Source: Thermohalobaculum sp039026375 (GTDB lineage: Bacteria; Pseudomonadota; Alphaproteobacteria; Rhodobacterales; Rhodobacteraceae). Taken from it: a stretch of 64,000 bases of DNA. Below the pieces are notes generated by a model. The model was given only the letters and a program-made list of their open reading frames with translations. It made no database searches and was not told where the DNA came from. The stretch is taken from assembly GCA_039026375.1 (NCBI GenBank), contig JBCCML010000002.1:97965-161964 (forward strand), given 5' to 3'. The position numbers were made by a program, and so were the translations under genes. Position 1 is the first letter of the stretch; each line of letters opens with the position of its first letter. Positions 43,109 to 50,998 of the stretch are shown piece by piece.

Positions 43109-45139
43109 CTATAACCGCTGACACAGCCGAAGCGCGTCGAACATCGCGGCCTGGACGTTCCGGCTGCCGGCAGCGTCTCCGATACGAAACAGAGCGTAGC
43201 CGTCCCGGTGCTTTGGCGGGGACTGGTCTGGTTTCCAGTCGCTTAAGTCCGTGGTACCGCCATTAGTCGAGCTATCACGTAGAGCTTCGAATACATCGCT
43301 CATCGGCGAGACCCCAGCCTCGAGCACGACAGCAGAGGTTTCTCTCTCGGTTTCCTCGCCTGTGAGGTCGGAGATCAGTTTTACCACAAGACCATTCCCC
43401 GCGCGGCGGACAGAGACCAGCGAATGGTCGCCGACGGGTACGATCTTTTCCTCTGCGAAGCGCTTCTTCCAGATCACACGCTCGCCATAGGCCAGTTCTT
43501 TGGCAGGAACGTCGTCGATCATGTAGTAGCTTACGTCCAGGCCGGCTGCGGCTAGCATTTCGGCAACCGTCGGGGCGGGGTGCCGACCCGTGCCGTCATA
43601 GACAACAACATCGTCGCCAAGCTGTACCTGCCCGCCAAGAACATCCCAGGCGCTGGTGCAAAGATCACCACCCTCGATGAAGCTAAAGTCAGGGATACCG
43701 CCGGTTGCGATGATGACCACGTCTGGCGCCTCGGTCGTGACGTCTTCGGCTTCCGCATAAGTGTTCAGCCGGACATCCACGTTCAGATGCGCAAGCTCGC
43801 TTTCCCGCCAGTCCACGATGCCGCGCACGTCACGGCGCCACGACGCCTTGTCAGCCAAACGCAACTGCCCCCCCAATGCGTTGCCTGCTTCAAACAGCAC
43901 GACGTCATGACCGCGCTCAGCCGAGATGCGCGCTGCTTCCATACCCGATGGACCACCACCCAAGACGACGATCTTTCGCTTTGGGCCGGTGGTCGGCTGA
44001 ACGCGGTGAGAAAAGAACCTCTCGCGTCCGGATGCCGGGTTGTGAAGGCAGGTTGGACGGTTCTCGCTCATGCAATGGACAGCACCGACGCAGGGACGAA
44101 TGCGATCCTCCGCCCCCCGCTTCAGCTTGGCGACGATGTCGGGATCGGCGATGTGGGCACGGGTCATGGCGACCATGTCCAGCAACCCTGCGCGGATAGC
44201 GTGACGCGCCGTGGCTATATCGTTGATCTTGGCCGCGTGAAAGACCGGTAGTTCGATCTCACCCTTGAACGCAGCTGCTTTCTCCAACCAGGGCGACTGA
44301 CGTTCCTGCATGCCGGGCATGCAATCAACGACAAGTGCGAGTTCGGTGTCCAGGCGCCCGTAGTTCGCGTTCACGAAGTCGATCAATCCGCGGTCTTCAA
44401 ACAGCTTTGCAATGGCCAGGCAGTCGTCAAAATCTTGTCCACCCGCAATGCCTTCATCGATCGCGTACCTGAGACCGACGACGAAATCGCTGCCGACGCG
44501 TGAACGGATCTCCTCCAAGACCATAAGACCGAACCGTGCGCGGTTCTCCGCACTTCCACCGAAGTCGTCCGTCCGTCGGTTGGTTTCCGGGGACAGAAAC
44601 TGACCGATGAGGTGGCCATGGGTCATGACCTCCAGTCCGTCCAGCCCGCCTTCCTTGCATCTCACTGCCGCATCACCGAACTCTCGCACGATGCGCTCCA
44701 TTTCCCCTCGATCGATTTCCCTTGGGATCGAGCGGTGCCCACGTTCGCGGATGGGCGAGGGCGCAAGCGTTGGCATCCATGCCTGAGTGTTCGTCTCGGC
44801 CCGGCGACCCAAGTGCGTAATCTGGATCATCAGCGCAGCACCTTCGGCGTGAACCCGGTCCGAAAACTGCTGTAGGTGCGGAATGACCTTGTCGGTTGCG
44901 ACGCTCAATTGGCTGCCGCTCCACTTCGAGTCCTGAGATACATAGGAAGACCCGCCGAACATCGTCAGTGCCAGCCCGCCCCGCGCCTTGGCAACGTGAT
45001 AGGATTGGTACGCTTCTCCTGGCATGTGATCTTTGTCGCCCAGACCACAGGCGTGGCTGGTAGACATAACACGATTGCGCAGCTTCAAATGCCCGAGTTG
45101 GAAGGGCTGCAGCAATGGATCAGACGATGCGATGCTCAT
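43109..45139 (-). CDS. Old-yellow-enzyme-type N-demethylase (FMN/FAD, DgcA/TMADH-like)
   Basis: This 676-residue protein joins an N-terminal OYE TIM barrel (opening LLQPFQLGHLKLRNRVMSTSHA) to a C-terminal FAD/NAD-type domain (KIVVLGGGPSGMEAARISAERGHDVVLFEAG). The barrel carries MIQITHLGRRA and GLDGLEVMTHGHLIGQFLSP. The iron-sulfur region reads CVGAVHCMSENRPTCLHNP: the second Cys of the usual CxxCxxC pattern is Ala. To my knowledge the same change occurs in DgcA-like demethylases of dimethylglycine, stachydrine and proline betaine. This fits removal of an N-methyl group, parallel to the MttB/DMGDH cassette 5 kb away. Confidence 0.88.
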   Translation of the reverse strand: MSIASSDPLLQPFQLGHLKLRNRVMSTSHACGLGDKDHMPGEAYQSYHVAKARGGLALTMFGGSSYVSQDSKWSGSQLSVATDKVIPHLQQFSDRVHAEGAALMIQITHLGRRAETNTQAWMPTLAPSPIRERGHRSIPREIDRGEMERIVREFGDAAVRCKEGGLDGLEVMTHGHLIGQFLSPETNRRTDDFGGSAENRARFGLMVLEEIRSRVGSDFVVGLRYAIDEGIAGGQDFDDCLAIAKLFEDRGLIDFVNANYGRLDTELALVVDCMPGMQERQSPWLEKAAAFKGEIELPVFHAAKINDIATARHAIRAGLLDMVAMTRAHIADPDIVAKLKRGAEDRIRPCVGAVHCMSENRPTCLHNPASGRERFFSHRVQPTTGPKRKIVVLGGGPSGMEAARISAERGHDVVLFEAGNALGGQLRLADKASWRRDVRGIVDWRESELAHLNVDVRLNTYAEAEDVTTEAPDVVIIATGGIPDFSFIEGGDLCTSAWDVLGGQVQLGDDVVVYDGTGRHPAPTVAEMLAAAGLDVSYYMIDDVPAKELAYGERVIWKKRFAEEKIVPVGDHSLVSVRRAGNGLVVKLISDLTGEETERETSAVVLEAGVSPMSDVFEALRDSSTNGGTTDLSDWKPDQSPPKHRDGYALFRIGDAAGSRNVQAAMFDALRLCQRL

Positions 45140-45612
45140 GGCGTGCGAAGGTTGATCAGCGACAGAATTACGTCATCGACTGATCGTCGGCCGCGGCTCA
45201 CGCGCGTGTCAAGGCCTCTGCATAACCTCAACAAAGTCACTGGCGTCATCTGTCAGAGCAAGTTTGAGCCCTACCCTAACACGCTGACCAAGCTCGGATC
45301 GCGAACTCGGGTGTGCTTTTACTAGTGCGCCCAAGGTCTATGATCGATTGAACGTTCTCATGAGCATTCCGCATGCCATCCAAATTCAAGTCATTTACGT
45401 GGCCGACGAGGGCCGCATGACAGACCTTTTCCGCATGGCCGTTTGGGACCGCGCAGGCGTCCGCGCCGCCTCAGCTCAAGTAAATCAATGGGGTGTCCCA
45501 CGATGAAAAGATCGCACCGCGTGAGCTTCTCTTAAGGCTTGGAGCTTCTCCGGAATGGTCCAGATCCGCGTTGCAAGCGATAGGCGTTCGGTCGAACCGA
45601 AGGCTGATCCGG
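45140..45612. other. Intergenic region, no supported gene
   Basis: About 470 bp between two minus-strand genes. A 48-codon open frame on the plus strand at 45360-45506 (MSIPHAIQIQVIYVADEGRM) shows no known family and may be chance or a remnant. The region must contain the promoter of the old-yellow-enzyme-type gene. Confidence 0.4.
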
Positions 45613-46449
45613 TTACTGCTTGGGTTTCCATCCGGGTCGGCCGAACAGATAGCCGAGCGCTTCGCGGGGGTTCTTCGATTCTCCAAGATCGCGCGCCAGA
45701 CCCGGCACCTCCGAGAACCAGACCTTCAGCGGGTTGCGGCTGTTAAAGTCCCGCTTCAGACCGTAGCGCGGCGTTTCTTCTTCGACCTGGAATGTCCCCC
45801 AAAGCCGATCCCAGATGATCAGGACGCCACCGTAGTTCTTATCCAGGTACTTGTCGTCACAGCCATGATGCACATGGTGGTGCGAGGGCGTGTTCAGGAC
45901 GAGCTCAAACGGCCCCAGCTTGCCGATCAGTTCCGTATGCAGCCACGTCTGGTAGGCCAGCACGAAGATCACGCCAAAAATGATTGCCTCGGGCGCAAAG
46001 CCCATCAGCGCCAGAGGAATGTGCGCAACCAACGACCAAACGCCTTCCAGCGGCCCGAACCGGACACCGGTGACGATGTTCATGTCCCGCGAGGAATGGT
46101 GGACGGCATGTTGCGTCCAGAGCAGCCGCACCTCGTGGGCGATCCGATGCTCCCAATAGTAGGTGATGTCTGCGAGCAGGACGACCAAAAGAACGCTCCA
46201 CCACGTCACCGGAATCGACCACGGCAGCGCGTAGGAGATGATCCAGAACAGGCTGTAGGCACTGGTCAGGATCAGCGCCTCGACCGCGATATAGGGGATC
46301 TGGGTCGACGCGCTGACCAGCATTTCGCCGACCGTCTTGGACTTTAGCTCGCCCTTGAACACCATTTCGGCGATCTCGATAAGCAGGATCGCGGCGCCGA
46401 TCAAAAAGAAGGCGTCATCGATCTGGGTCGTCAAAAGGTCCAGGTTCAT
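45613..46449 (-). CDS. Sterol desaturase / fatty acid hydroxylase family protein
   Basis: This 278-residue integral membrane di-iron enzyme has the three His clusters of the family: HRIAH, HAVHH and HHHVHH. Four or more hydrophobic segments surround them. The start MNLDLLTTQIDDAFF at 46449 overlaps the TetR gene stop as ATGA, indicating coupled translation. The C-terminal TPRYGLKRDFNSRNPLKVWF is typical of bacterial homologues. It probably hydroxylates or desaturates a lipid. The TetR partner in the same transcript is a likely regulator. Confidence 0.9.
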   Translation of the reverse strand: MNLDLLTTQIDDAFFLIGAAILLIEIAEMVFKGELKSKTVGEMLVSASTQIPYIAVEALILTSAYSLFWIISYALPWSIPVTWWSVLLVVLLADITYYWEHRIAHEVRLLWTQHAVHHSSRDMNIVTGVRFGPLEGVWSLVAHIPLALMGFAPEAIIFGVIFVLAYQTWLHTELIGKLGPFELVLNTPSHHHVHHGCDDKYLDKNYGGVLIIWDRLWGTFQVEEETPRYGLKRDFNSRNPLKVWFSEVPGLARDLGESKNPREALGYLFGRPGWKPKQ

Positions 46450-47003
46450 GTTGCGTCTCCTCTCAGGCCGCTGATCAGCGTGCGCCAAGCCATTTCTGCA
46501 GCTTGTTTTGGGGTTGCCTCGCCGCTTTGGACCATCGACCAGGCGGCATAGGTCAGGTTCTCGAAGGCCTCGACGATCCAGGCGGTCGGGACGTCGGCCG
46601 CGAAAACGCCTTCTTTTTTTGCGGCATCCACGTCCGCGCCAAGCTCGTCGCGGCTCTCTTTGTATGCGGCCGCAATCTTCGGATCGGCCTCCAGGCCCTC
46701 TTGCATCAAAAACCACTGGCGGCTGGCCAGCGGGACAATGGCGTGAAGCGACAGGCGAAAGCCCTCTTCGTAGTTTGCGGCCTGGGCTGTCGCCGTCTCG
46801 ATCGCCGCGTCAAGTTCCTGCATTGCGATCACGGCAAGGGCGCGCATCAGCTCTGCGCGGCCGGGGAAATGACGGTGGAGCGTTGCGCGTCCAACACCCG
46901 CGCGGTCCGCCACGTCCCCCAGCGAGGCGCCGTGGCGCTCACCGAACACCAGGAAAGCAGCTTCGATGATTGCGTCTCGGGTATCTGGTCTGACTTTAGT
47001 CAT
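46446..47003 (-). CDS. TetR/AcrR-family regulator
   Basis: This 185-residue TetR regulator has the N-terminal helix-turn-helix TRDAIIEAAFLVFGERHGASLGDVADRAGVGRATLHRHFPGRAEL at about residues 8-52, and a helical ligand-binding C-terminal domain. The start at 47003 (MTKVRPD) is chosen because the frame further upstream is part of a decayed AraC-like gene. It overlaps the desaturase gene by 4 bp and is likely to control it. The gene appears to have replaced the C-terminal end of the old AraC-type gene upstream. Confidence 0.9.
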   Translation of the reverse strand: MTKVRPDTRDAIIEAAFLVFGERHGASLGDVADRAGVGRATLHRHFPGRAELMRALAVIAMQELDAAIETATAQAANYEEGFRLSLHAIVPLASRQWFLMQEGLEADPKIAAAYKESRDELGADVDAAKKEGVFAADVPTAWIVEAFENLTYAAWSMVQSGEATPKQAAEMAWRTLISGLRGDAT

Positions 47004-47014
47004 AAGACATATCT

Positions 47015-47336
47015 GTCTCAAATGAGGCTTTGTTTCAATGGGGCGAGCGATTGCGATGAACAAACCAAACAGCGAGACCTCGCGCGACGCATGTGTCTCG
47101 CACTCGAAAACCAAGGGTAGCCCGACTGCCAGGCATGAGCCCGCGCCATACTCGAAGCGTCTGGCATCGAGGAACCCGATCTTCTTGCCCGACGGGATGA
47201 TCACGAGCCCCGGCGGGGAACTCAGCGGCTGACGCGGGATAGCTTGATCGGTGAAGAAGGACCGCACGGAAGCGAGATCGGTGTCGCTGAACCCGCCGGG
47301 ATTGTGGTCGCGATACCTTGCAAGAAGGGCGTCGGC
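47015..47336 (-). pseudogene. AraC-type regulator N-terminal remnant
   Basis: On the minus strand an open stretch reads ALLARYRDHNPGGFSDTDLA and then a run with GLVIIPSGKKIGFLDARRFEYGAGSCLAV, which resembles the N-terminal effector domain of AraC-type regulators. It has no start codon (a TAG lies just before it) and it stops being AraC-like where the TetR promoter begins. The C-terminal DNA-binding part is missing. It looks like a gene fragment at an old recombination point. Confidence 0.5.
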
Positions 47337-47342
47337 GGGTAA

Positions 47343-47627
47343 ATGGACGTGCTAGACCTCGAGCAGAAAGAGCTGGGCGACTTCGCAATCTCGGATATGT
47401 CGCCCCACCTGTTCGCACCGGACGTCAAAGCGCCAACCTTGGTGGTTCAGGTCCGCGATGATCTGTGGACGGCACCCGAATATGGGCAGAAAGCCTTAGA
47501 TCTCTTGGGCGGCAACGAGAAAGAACTGTTCTGGATCGAAGGCACCGCGCGGCGTTTCGACGGTTACAACTGTTCCGGCCAAAATCCCAAGTGTATCATC
47601 GACTGGTTCCGCAACTACATGCACTGA
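47343..47627 (+). pseudogene. Alpha/beta hydrolase C-terminal fragment
   Basis: This open frame of 94 codons (PTLVVQVRDDLWTAPEYGQK, FWIEGTARRFDGYN and the end FRNYMH) matches only the last part of an alpha/beta hydrolase. The upstream half is missing, and an in-frame TAA lies directly before the first ATG. It adjoins the AraC-like remnant in the opposite orientation. A short active product is unlikely because the nucleophile elbow is absent. Confidence 0.6.
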
Positions 47628-47641
47628 TCTGAGGCGACCAA

Positions 47642-48016
47642 ATGACCAGACACCCCGAATTCCATAACCTAGATGACGCATCCGACGGCTTGCTGCGTGA
47701 ACTCGCGCCCGGTCTCGTGGCCCGGATATTCGTCGGCGACCAAGCCATGTTATCCTTCGTTGAGATCGAGCCCAATGCCGTGGGGACGCTTCATCACCAT
47801 CCCGAAGAGCAATGGGGCGTCATGCTTGAAGGTACGGGAACGCGCGTCCAAGGCGATAGCGAGATCCAGGTGAAAAAGGGCGACTTTTGGCGCACACCCG
47901 GCGACGTCCCCCATTCGCTGAGCGCTGGTCCCGAGGGGTGCCGGGTGTTGGATATCTTCAGCCCGCCCCGTGGTGATTACAGGACCGCAGGCAGCGGCTT
48001 TGGCAACGACGCGTAG
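47642..48016 (+). CDS. Cupin domain protein
   Basis: This 124-residue single-domain cupin has metal-binding motif 1 as GTLHHHPEEQWGVMLEGTG and motif 2 as GDFWRTPGDVPHSLSAG. It starts 15 bp after the hydrolase remnant and ends 70 bp before the amidohydrolase gene, so it may be co-transcribed with it. Function is unknown; cupins of this size are isomerases, dioxygenases or binding proteins. Confidence 0.85.
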   Translation: MTRHPEFHNLDDASDGLLRELAPGLVARIFVGDQAMLSFVEIEPNAVGTLHHHPEEQWGVMLEGTGTRVQGDSEIQVKKGDFWRTPGDVPHSLSAGPEGCRVLDIFSPPRGDYRTAGSGFGNDA

Positions 48017-48085
48017 TCTGGGTGCATTGCCGTCGCCCAAGCGCTAAGCAAGGGCAAAGACCCACACGTCTGAGGAGGTAAAGCC

Positions 48086-48922
48086 ATGATCATCGATGCC
48101 CAGGTGCACGCTTACGAAGCAAACACACCTGATCGCCCCTGGCATTCCGTTCCGAATTGGCCCGATCACGTGACGGGCGACGAGATGGTCGCTGCAATGG
48201 ACGATCTTGGGGTCGATGGTGCGATCTTCATCAGTGCCTTCGCCATGTATCGGTTTGACGCCAGCTACGCGGCCGAGGTTCAACAGGCGCATCCCGGCCG
48301 CTTTGCGCTCGTGAAACCGGTGGACCCGACCGACCCGCAGGTTGCGGACGTTGTTTCGGATTGGAAGGCCACCCCTGGCGCAGTCGGCGTTCGGATCATG
48401 CTGCGCAAGGAAGACGGAACAGATCCGGATCATCCCGGCGTCGATCGGATCTTGCGCACAGCGGCAGCGCATGACTTTCCGGTCAACATGCTGTTCTGGG
48501 ACAACATCGATGCGGGCATGGCGTTGATCGACCGCCATCCCAATACGCGCTTCATCATCGACCATATGGCCATCCTGCAGCCCGAATGGCCGCCAGCGCC
48601 AGAGGAGCCATGGGCAGACCTGCCGAGAGTCTTGGACCTGGCGAAGCGCGAAAACGCCGTGATCAAAATCACCGGCGCGTGCACCCTGTCAAAGCAGCCG
48701 TACCCCTTCCCGGACATCTGGGATCCGTTGGCCCGCCTGTTCGATGCCTGGGGCTTCGACCGTTGCCTTTGGGGAACGGATTGGACGCGCGCCTTTGCCG
48801 TCGTGAACTTTGAACAGGCCGTGCGACCGTTTCTGGATACCGACCGCCTTAGCGACAGCGAGCGCGCAATGCTGATGGGCGGCGCGTGCGCCAAAGCATA
48901 CAGCTGGTCTCCGACCAGGTGA
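48086..48922 (+). CDS. Amidohydrolase-2 family metal-dependent hydrolase
   Basis: This 278-residue TIM-barrel hydrolase has the opening IIDAQVHAYEANTPDRPW, where the usual HxH is QVH, a middle FIIDHMAI, and WGTDWTRAF near the end as the Asp metal site. This pattern matches PF04909 (decarboxylases and lactonases such as 2-pyrone-4,6-dicarboxylate hydrolase). GAGGAGG lies 6 nt upstream of the start. It follows the cupin gene and may use the same substrate class. The first metal-site His replaced by Gln is known in some lactonase members. Confidence 0.85.
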   Translation: MIIDAQVHAYEANTPDRPWHSVPNWPDHVTGDEMVAAMDDLGVDGAIFISAFAMYRFDASYAAEVQQAHPGRFALVKPVDPTDPQVADVVSDWKATPGAVGVRIMLRKEDGTDPDHPGVDRILRTAAAHDFPVNMLFWDNIDAGMALIDRHPNTRFIIDHMAILQPEWPPAPEEPWADLPRVLDLAKRENAVIKITGACTLSKQPYPFPDIWDPLARLFDAWGFDRCLWGTDWTRAFAVVNFEQAVRPFLDTDRLSDSERAMLMGGACAKAYSWSPTR

Positions 48923-49390
48923 TCTTCGCAAGAGCTTGGGGAAGTTGGAGGGTTTCGAGCACGAGCACACCATGATATTCACGACTGCGTAAAAACACAC
49001 AGCCGATGAGATCGTTGCGACGTTCTTGGGAACCTTCGCCGCATCAGAAGGATCAGAGGCTGGCGGGGCGATCATGCAGGTGTCCGACCGGTTCGCAACC
49101 CGCCGTCGGTTATCACATGGCGCGCTGACCCCTGACCCCCTCCCGCCGCCACAGTCGCTCAAGCCGACCGCTCAATCCGACCGCCTAATCCGACCGTCGC
49201 TGACAGACCAACCGGCATGTCGCATCAGCGCCGCTATCCGCCGATAGCCTCATCGGCCGTAGTGCCTGGTCAGTTCGGTCATGTCGGCTTGGCGAACGGA
49301 CTGGATTTCTGCTCCAAAGACGTCGTGGTTCTGTGCAGTGCGGCTCGCCCTGTAACTTGACTTATACGACCGATGTCCGGCCTGCTGACC
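48923..49390. other. Intergenic region with short tandem repeats
   Basis: About 470 bp between convergent genes. No coding sequence is supported. It contains the 13-bp repeats at 49157-49195 and a C-rich patch before them. Confidence 0.5.
49157..49195 (+). repeat. 13-bp tandem repeat, three units
   Basis: Three adjacent 13-bp units: GCTCAAGCCGACC, GCTCAATCCGACC and GCCTAATCCGACC, followed by a degenerate fourth. No function known. Confidence 0.7.
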
Positions 49391-50287
49391 TCAAAACTGA
49401 CCAAACCCGCCGCGCCGGTTCAGATTAACCGCGTAGACCGAGGTCGTGGCGGTCATGAACAGGCGGTGCCCATGCCGCCCGCCAAAACAAACGTTCGAGA
49501 CCAGCTCCGGCACCAGGATCTTGCCCAGCAACGTCCCATCCGGCGCGATGCAATGCACCCCATCCGCGGCCGAGGACCAGATGTTCCCGTCGGTATCGCA
49601 GCGGAACCCATCGGCCACTCCGGGCGAGATCACATGGAAGACCTCGCCGCCCTTCAACCCCTCCGCGGTGACGTCGAACGCCCGGATATGCGTCGGGTCA
49701 TCGCCATACATCCGGCCGGTGTCCGCGATGTAGAGTCGGCTCTCATCGGGGCTGAAGGCCAAGCCGTTGGGGCAGTTGAAGTCACTCGCCACCGCCGAGA
49801 TTTCCCCTGACGGATCAACGCGGTAGACATGGCAAGGCAGCTCCTGTTCCGCATGTTGGCCCTCGTAGTCCTGCTTGATCCCGTAGTGGGGATCCGAGAA
49901 CCAGATCGAGCCATCGGACTTCACGATCACATCGTTGGGCGAGTTCAGCCGCTTCCCCTCGAACCCATCCGCGATCACCGTGATCGCGCCATCATGCTCG
50001 GTCCGCGTCACCCGCCGGGTCAGGTGCTCGCAGCTCACCAACCGCCCTTGCCGGTCCCGCGTATGCCCGTTCGCGAAGTTCGACGGCGCGCGATAGGTCG
50101 ATACCCCCGTCTCGGCACACCAGCGCACGATCCGGTTGTTGGGAATGTCCGAAAACAACAGGCAATCGGCGTCGCCAAACCACACCGGCCCCTCGACCCA
50201 GTCGAACCCGGTAGCGATCTGCTTTACGGGGGCATTTCCTAGCACGTAGGTGTTAAAGATCGGTTCAAATGCCTCGAAAAATGACAT
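49391..50287 (-). CDS. SMP-30/gluconolactonase family protein
   Basis: This 298-residue six-bladed beta-propeller lactonase has metal-ligand motifs WVEGPVWF (Glu), SPNDVIVKSDGSIWFSDPHYG (Asn), NCPNGLAFSPDESRLYIADT (Asn) and GVADGFRCDTDGNIW (Asp). The start at 50287 follows GGGAGG; an upstream ATG would add 30 residues. It is divergent from the HbpS/GlcG-like gene, with the operator at 50324-50337 between them. In this cluster it probably opens a sugar-acid lactone to give gluconate or idonate. Confidence 0.92.
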   Translation of the reverse strand: MSFFEAFEPIFNTYVLGNAPVKQIATGFDWVEGPVWFGDADCLLFSDIPNNRIVRWCAETGVSTYRAPSNFANGHTRDRQGRLVSCEHLTRRVTRTEHDGAITVIADGFEGKRLNSPNDVIVKSDGSIWFSDPHYGIKQDYEGQHAEQELPCHVYRVDPSGEISAVASDFNCPNGLAFSPDESRLYIADTGRMYGDDPTHIRAFDVTAEGLKGGEVFHVISPGVADGFRCDTDGNIWSSAADGVHCIAPDGTLLGKILVPELVSNVCFGGRHGHRLFMTATTSVYAVNLNRRGGFGQF

Positions 50288-50323
50288 CGATTGTTCCTCC
50301 CGCCCCGCGGCCATGCTAGCTGG

Positions 50324-50337
50324 TGTTATCGATAACA
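50324..50337. promoter_or_regulatory. LacI-type operator TGTTATCGATAACA
   Basis: A perfect 14-bp palindrome lies between the divergent lactonase and GlcG-like genes. The half-site TGTTA with spacer N4 resembles the GntR/IdnR operators of E. coli. The same sequence recurs at 52063 and in near-identical form at 61599 and 62730, which supports one regulon. Confidence 0.8.
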
Positions 50338-50366
50338 TATCTGGCCGCGCAGGGGGCGCAAGCACT

Positions 50367-50786
50367 ATGGATGACACCGAGCAGACCCGCCGCCTGACCC
50401 ATCACGGCACCCTGAAGATGCTGACCGCAGCCGTGGCCAAAGCCGAGGAGATTGGCCAGCCCCAGTGCATCGTCATCGTCGATGCCAGCGGCGAGACCCT
50501 GGGTGAGATCCGCATGACCGGCTCGAAATTCCTCAGTCGCCGCAGTGCCTTAGCGAAGGCACTCACCAGCGCGTCGCACGGCATTCCCTCCGCAAATGTC
50601 CCCGAGCCGGTGCGCCTGCCCATCGCCGCCGCCACTGATGGCGCTGTCACTGGGCTGGGCGGTGGATTGCCGATCCGGATCGATGGTGCATTGGTCGGCG
50701 GCGTCGGCTCCGGTTCACCGGACCAGGACCTTGCTGTTGGCCATGCCGCGCTTGCCGCCATCGGCGCGGACACGTTCACGCGTTAA
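50367..50786 (+). CDS. GlcG/HbpS family protein (DUF336)
   Basis: This 139-residue protein of the GlcG/HbpS (haem-binding) family has IVIVDASGETLGEIRM at about residues 35-50 and LPIRIDGALVGGVGSGS near the end, both diagnostic. It starts at 50367 (MDDTEQTRR) after GGGGG. It faces the lactonase gene across the operator. Members are associated with haem binding or with glycolate and sugar-acid genes; the biochemical role is unclear. Confidence 0.88.
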   Translation: MDDTEQTRRLTHHGTLKMLTAAVAKAEEIGQPQCIVIVDASGETLGEIRMTGSKFLSRRSALAKALTSASHGIPSANVPEPVRLPIAAATDGAVTGLGGGLPIRIDGALVGGVGSGSPDQDLAVGHAALAAIGADTFTR

Positions 50787-50790
50787 CCGA

Positions 50791-50897
50791 TCTGGCGCTG
50801 GGATTTCACGCGTATGCCAAGCGTATGACATGCGTATGACATGCGTATGACATGCGTATGATTTGCGTATGCCAAACGCGTCAGATCTGGTCGACTG
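50791..50897 (+). repeat. Dispersed element with six 11-bp repeats, copy C
   Basis: The left flank TCTGGCGCTGGGATTTCACG (50791-50810) is nearly the same as that of copy B. Six 11-bp units follow at 50811-50876: CGTATGCCAAG, three identical CGTATGACATG, CGTATGATTTG and CGTATGCCAAA. The right side contains GTCGAC in a slightly more distant position. The units are more uniform than in copies A and B. It lies between the convergent GlcG-like and dehydrogenase genes. Confidence 0.85.
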
Positions 50898-50998
50898 ATG
50901 GGTGTTAACGCCTTGGCGCGGAGGGCCGCGCGCGGGCGGGTGGGTACTTGGGATGCCCGTCGCTCTCCCGATCTCTCAGGGGAGCGCGCGGCCCGTCC

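Noticed and set aside
45360..45506. 48-codon open frame on the plus strand
   Set aside because: Too short, no family match and no clear ribosome-binding site.
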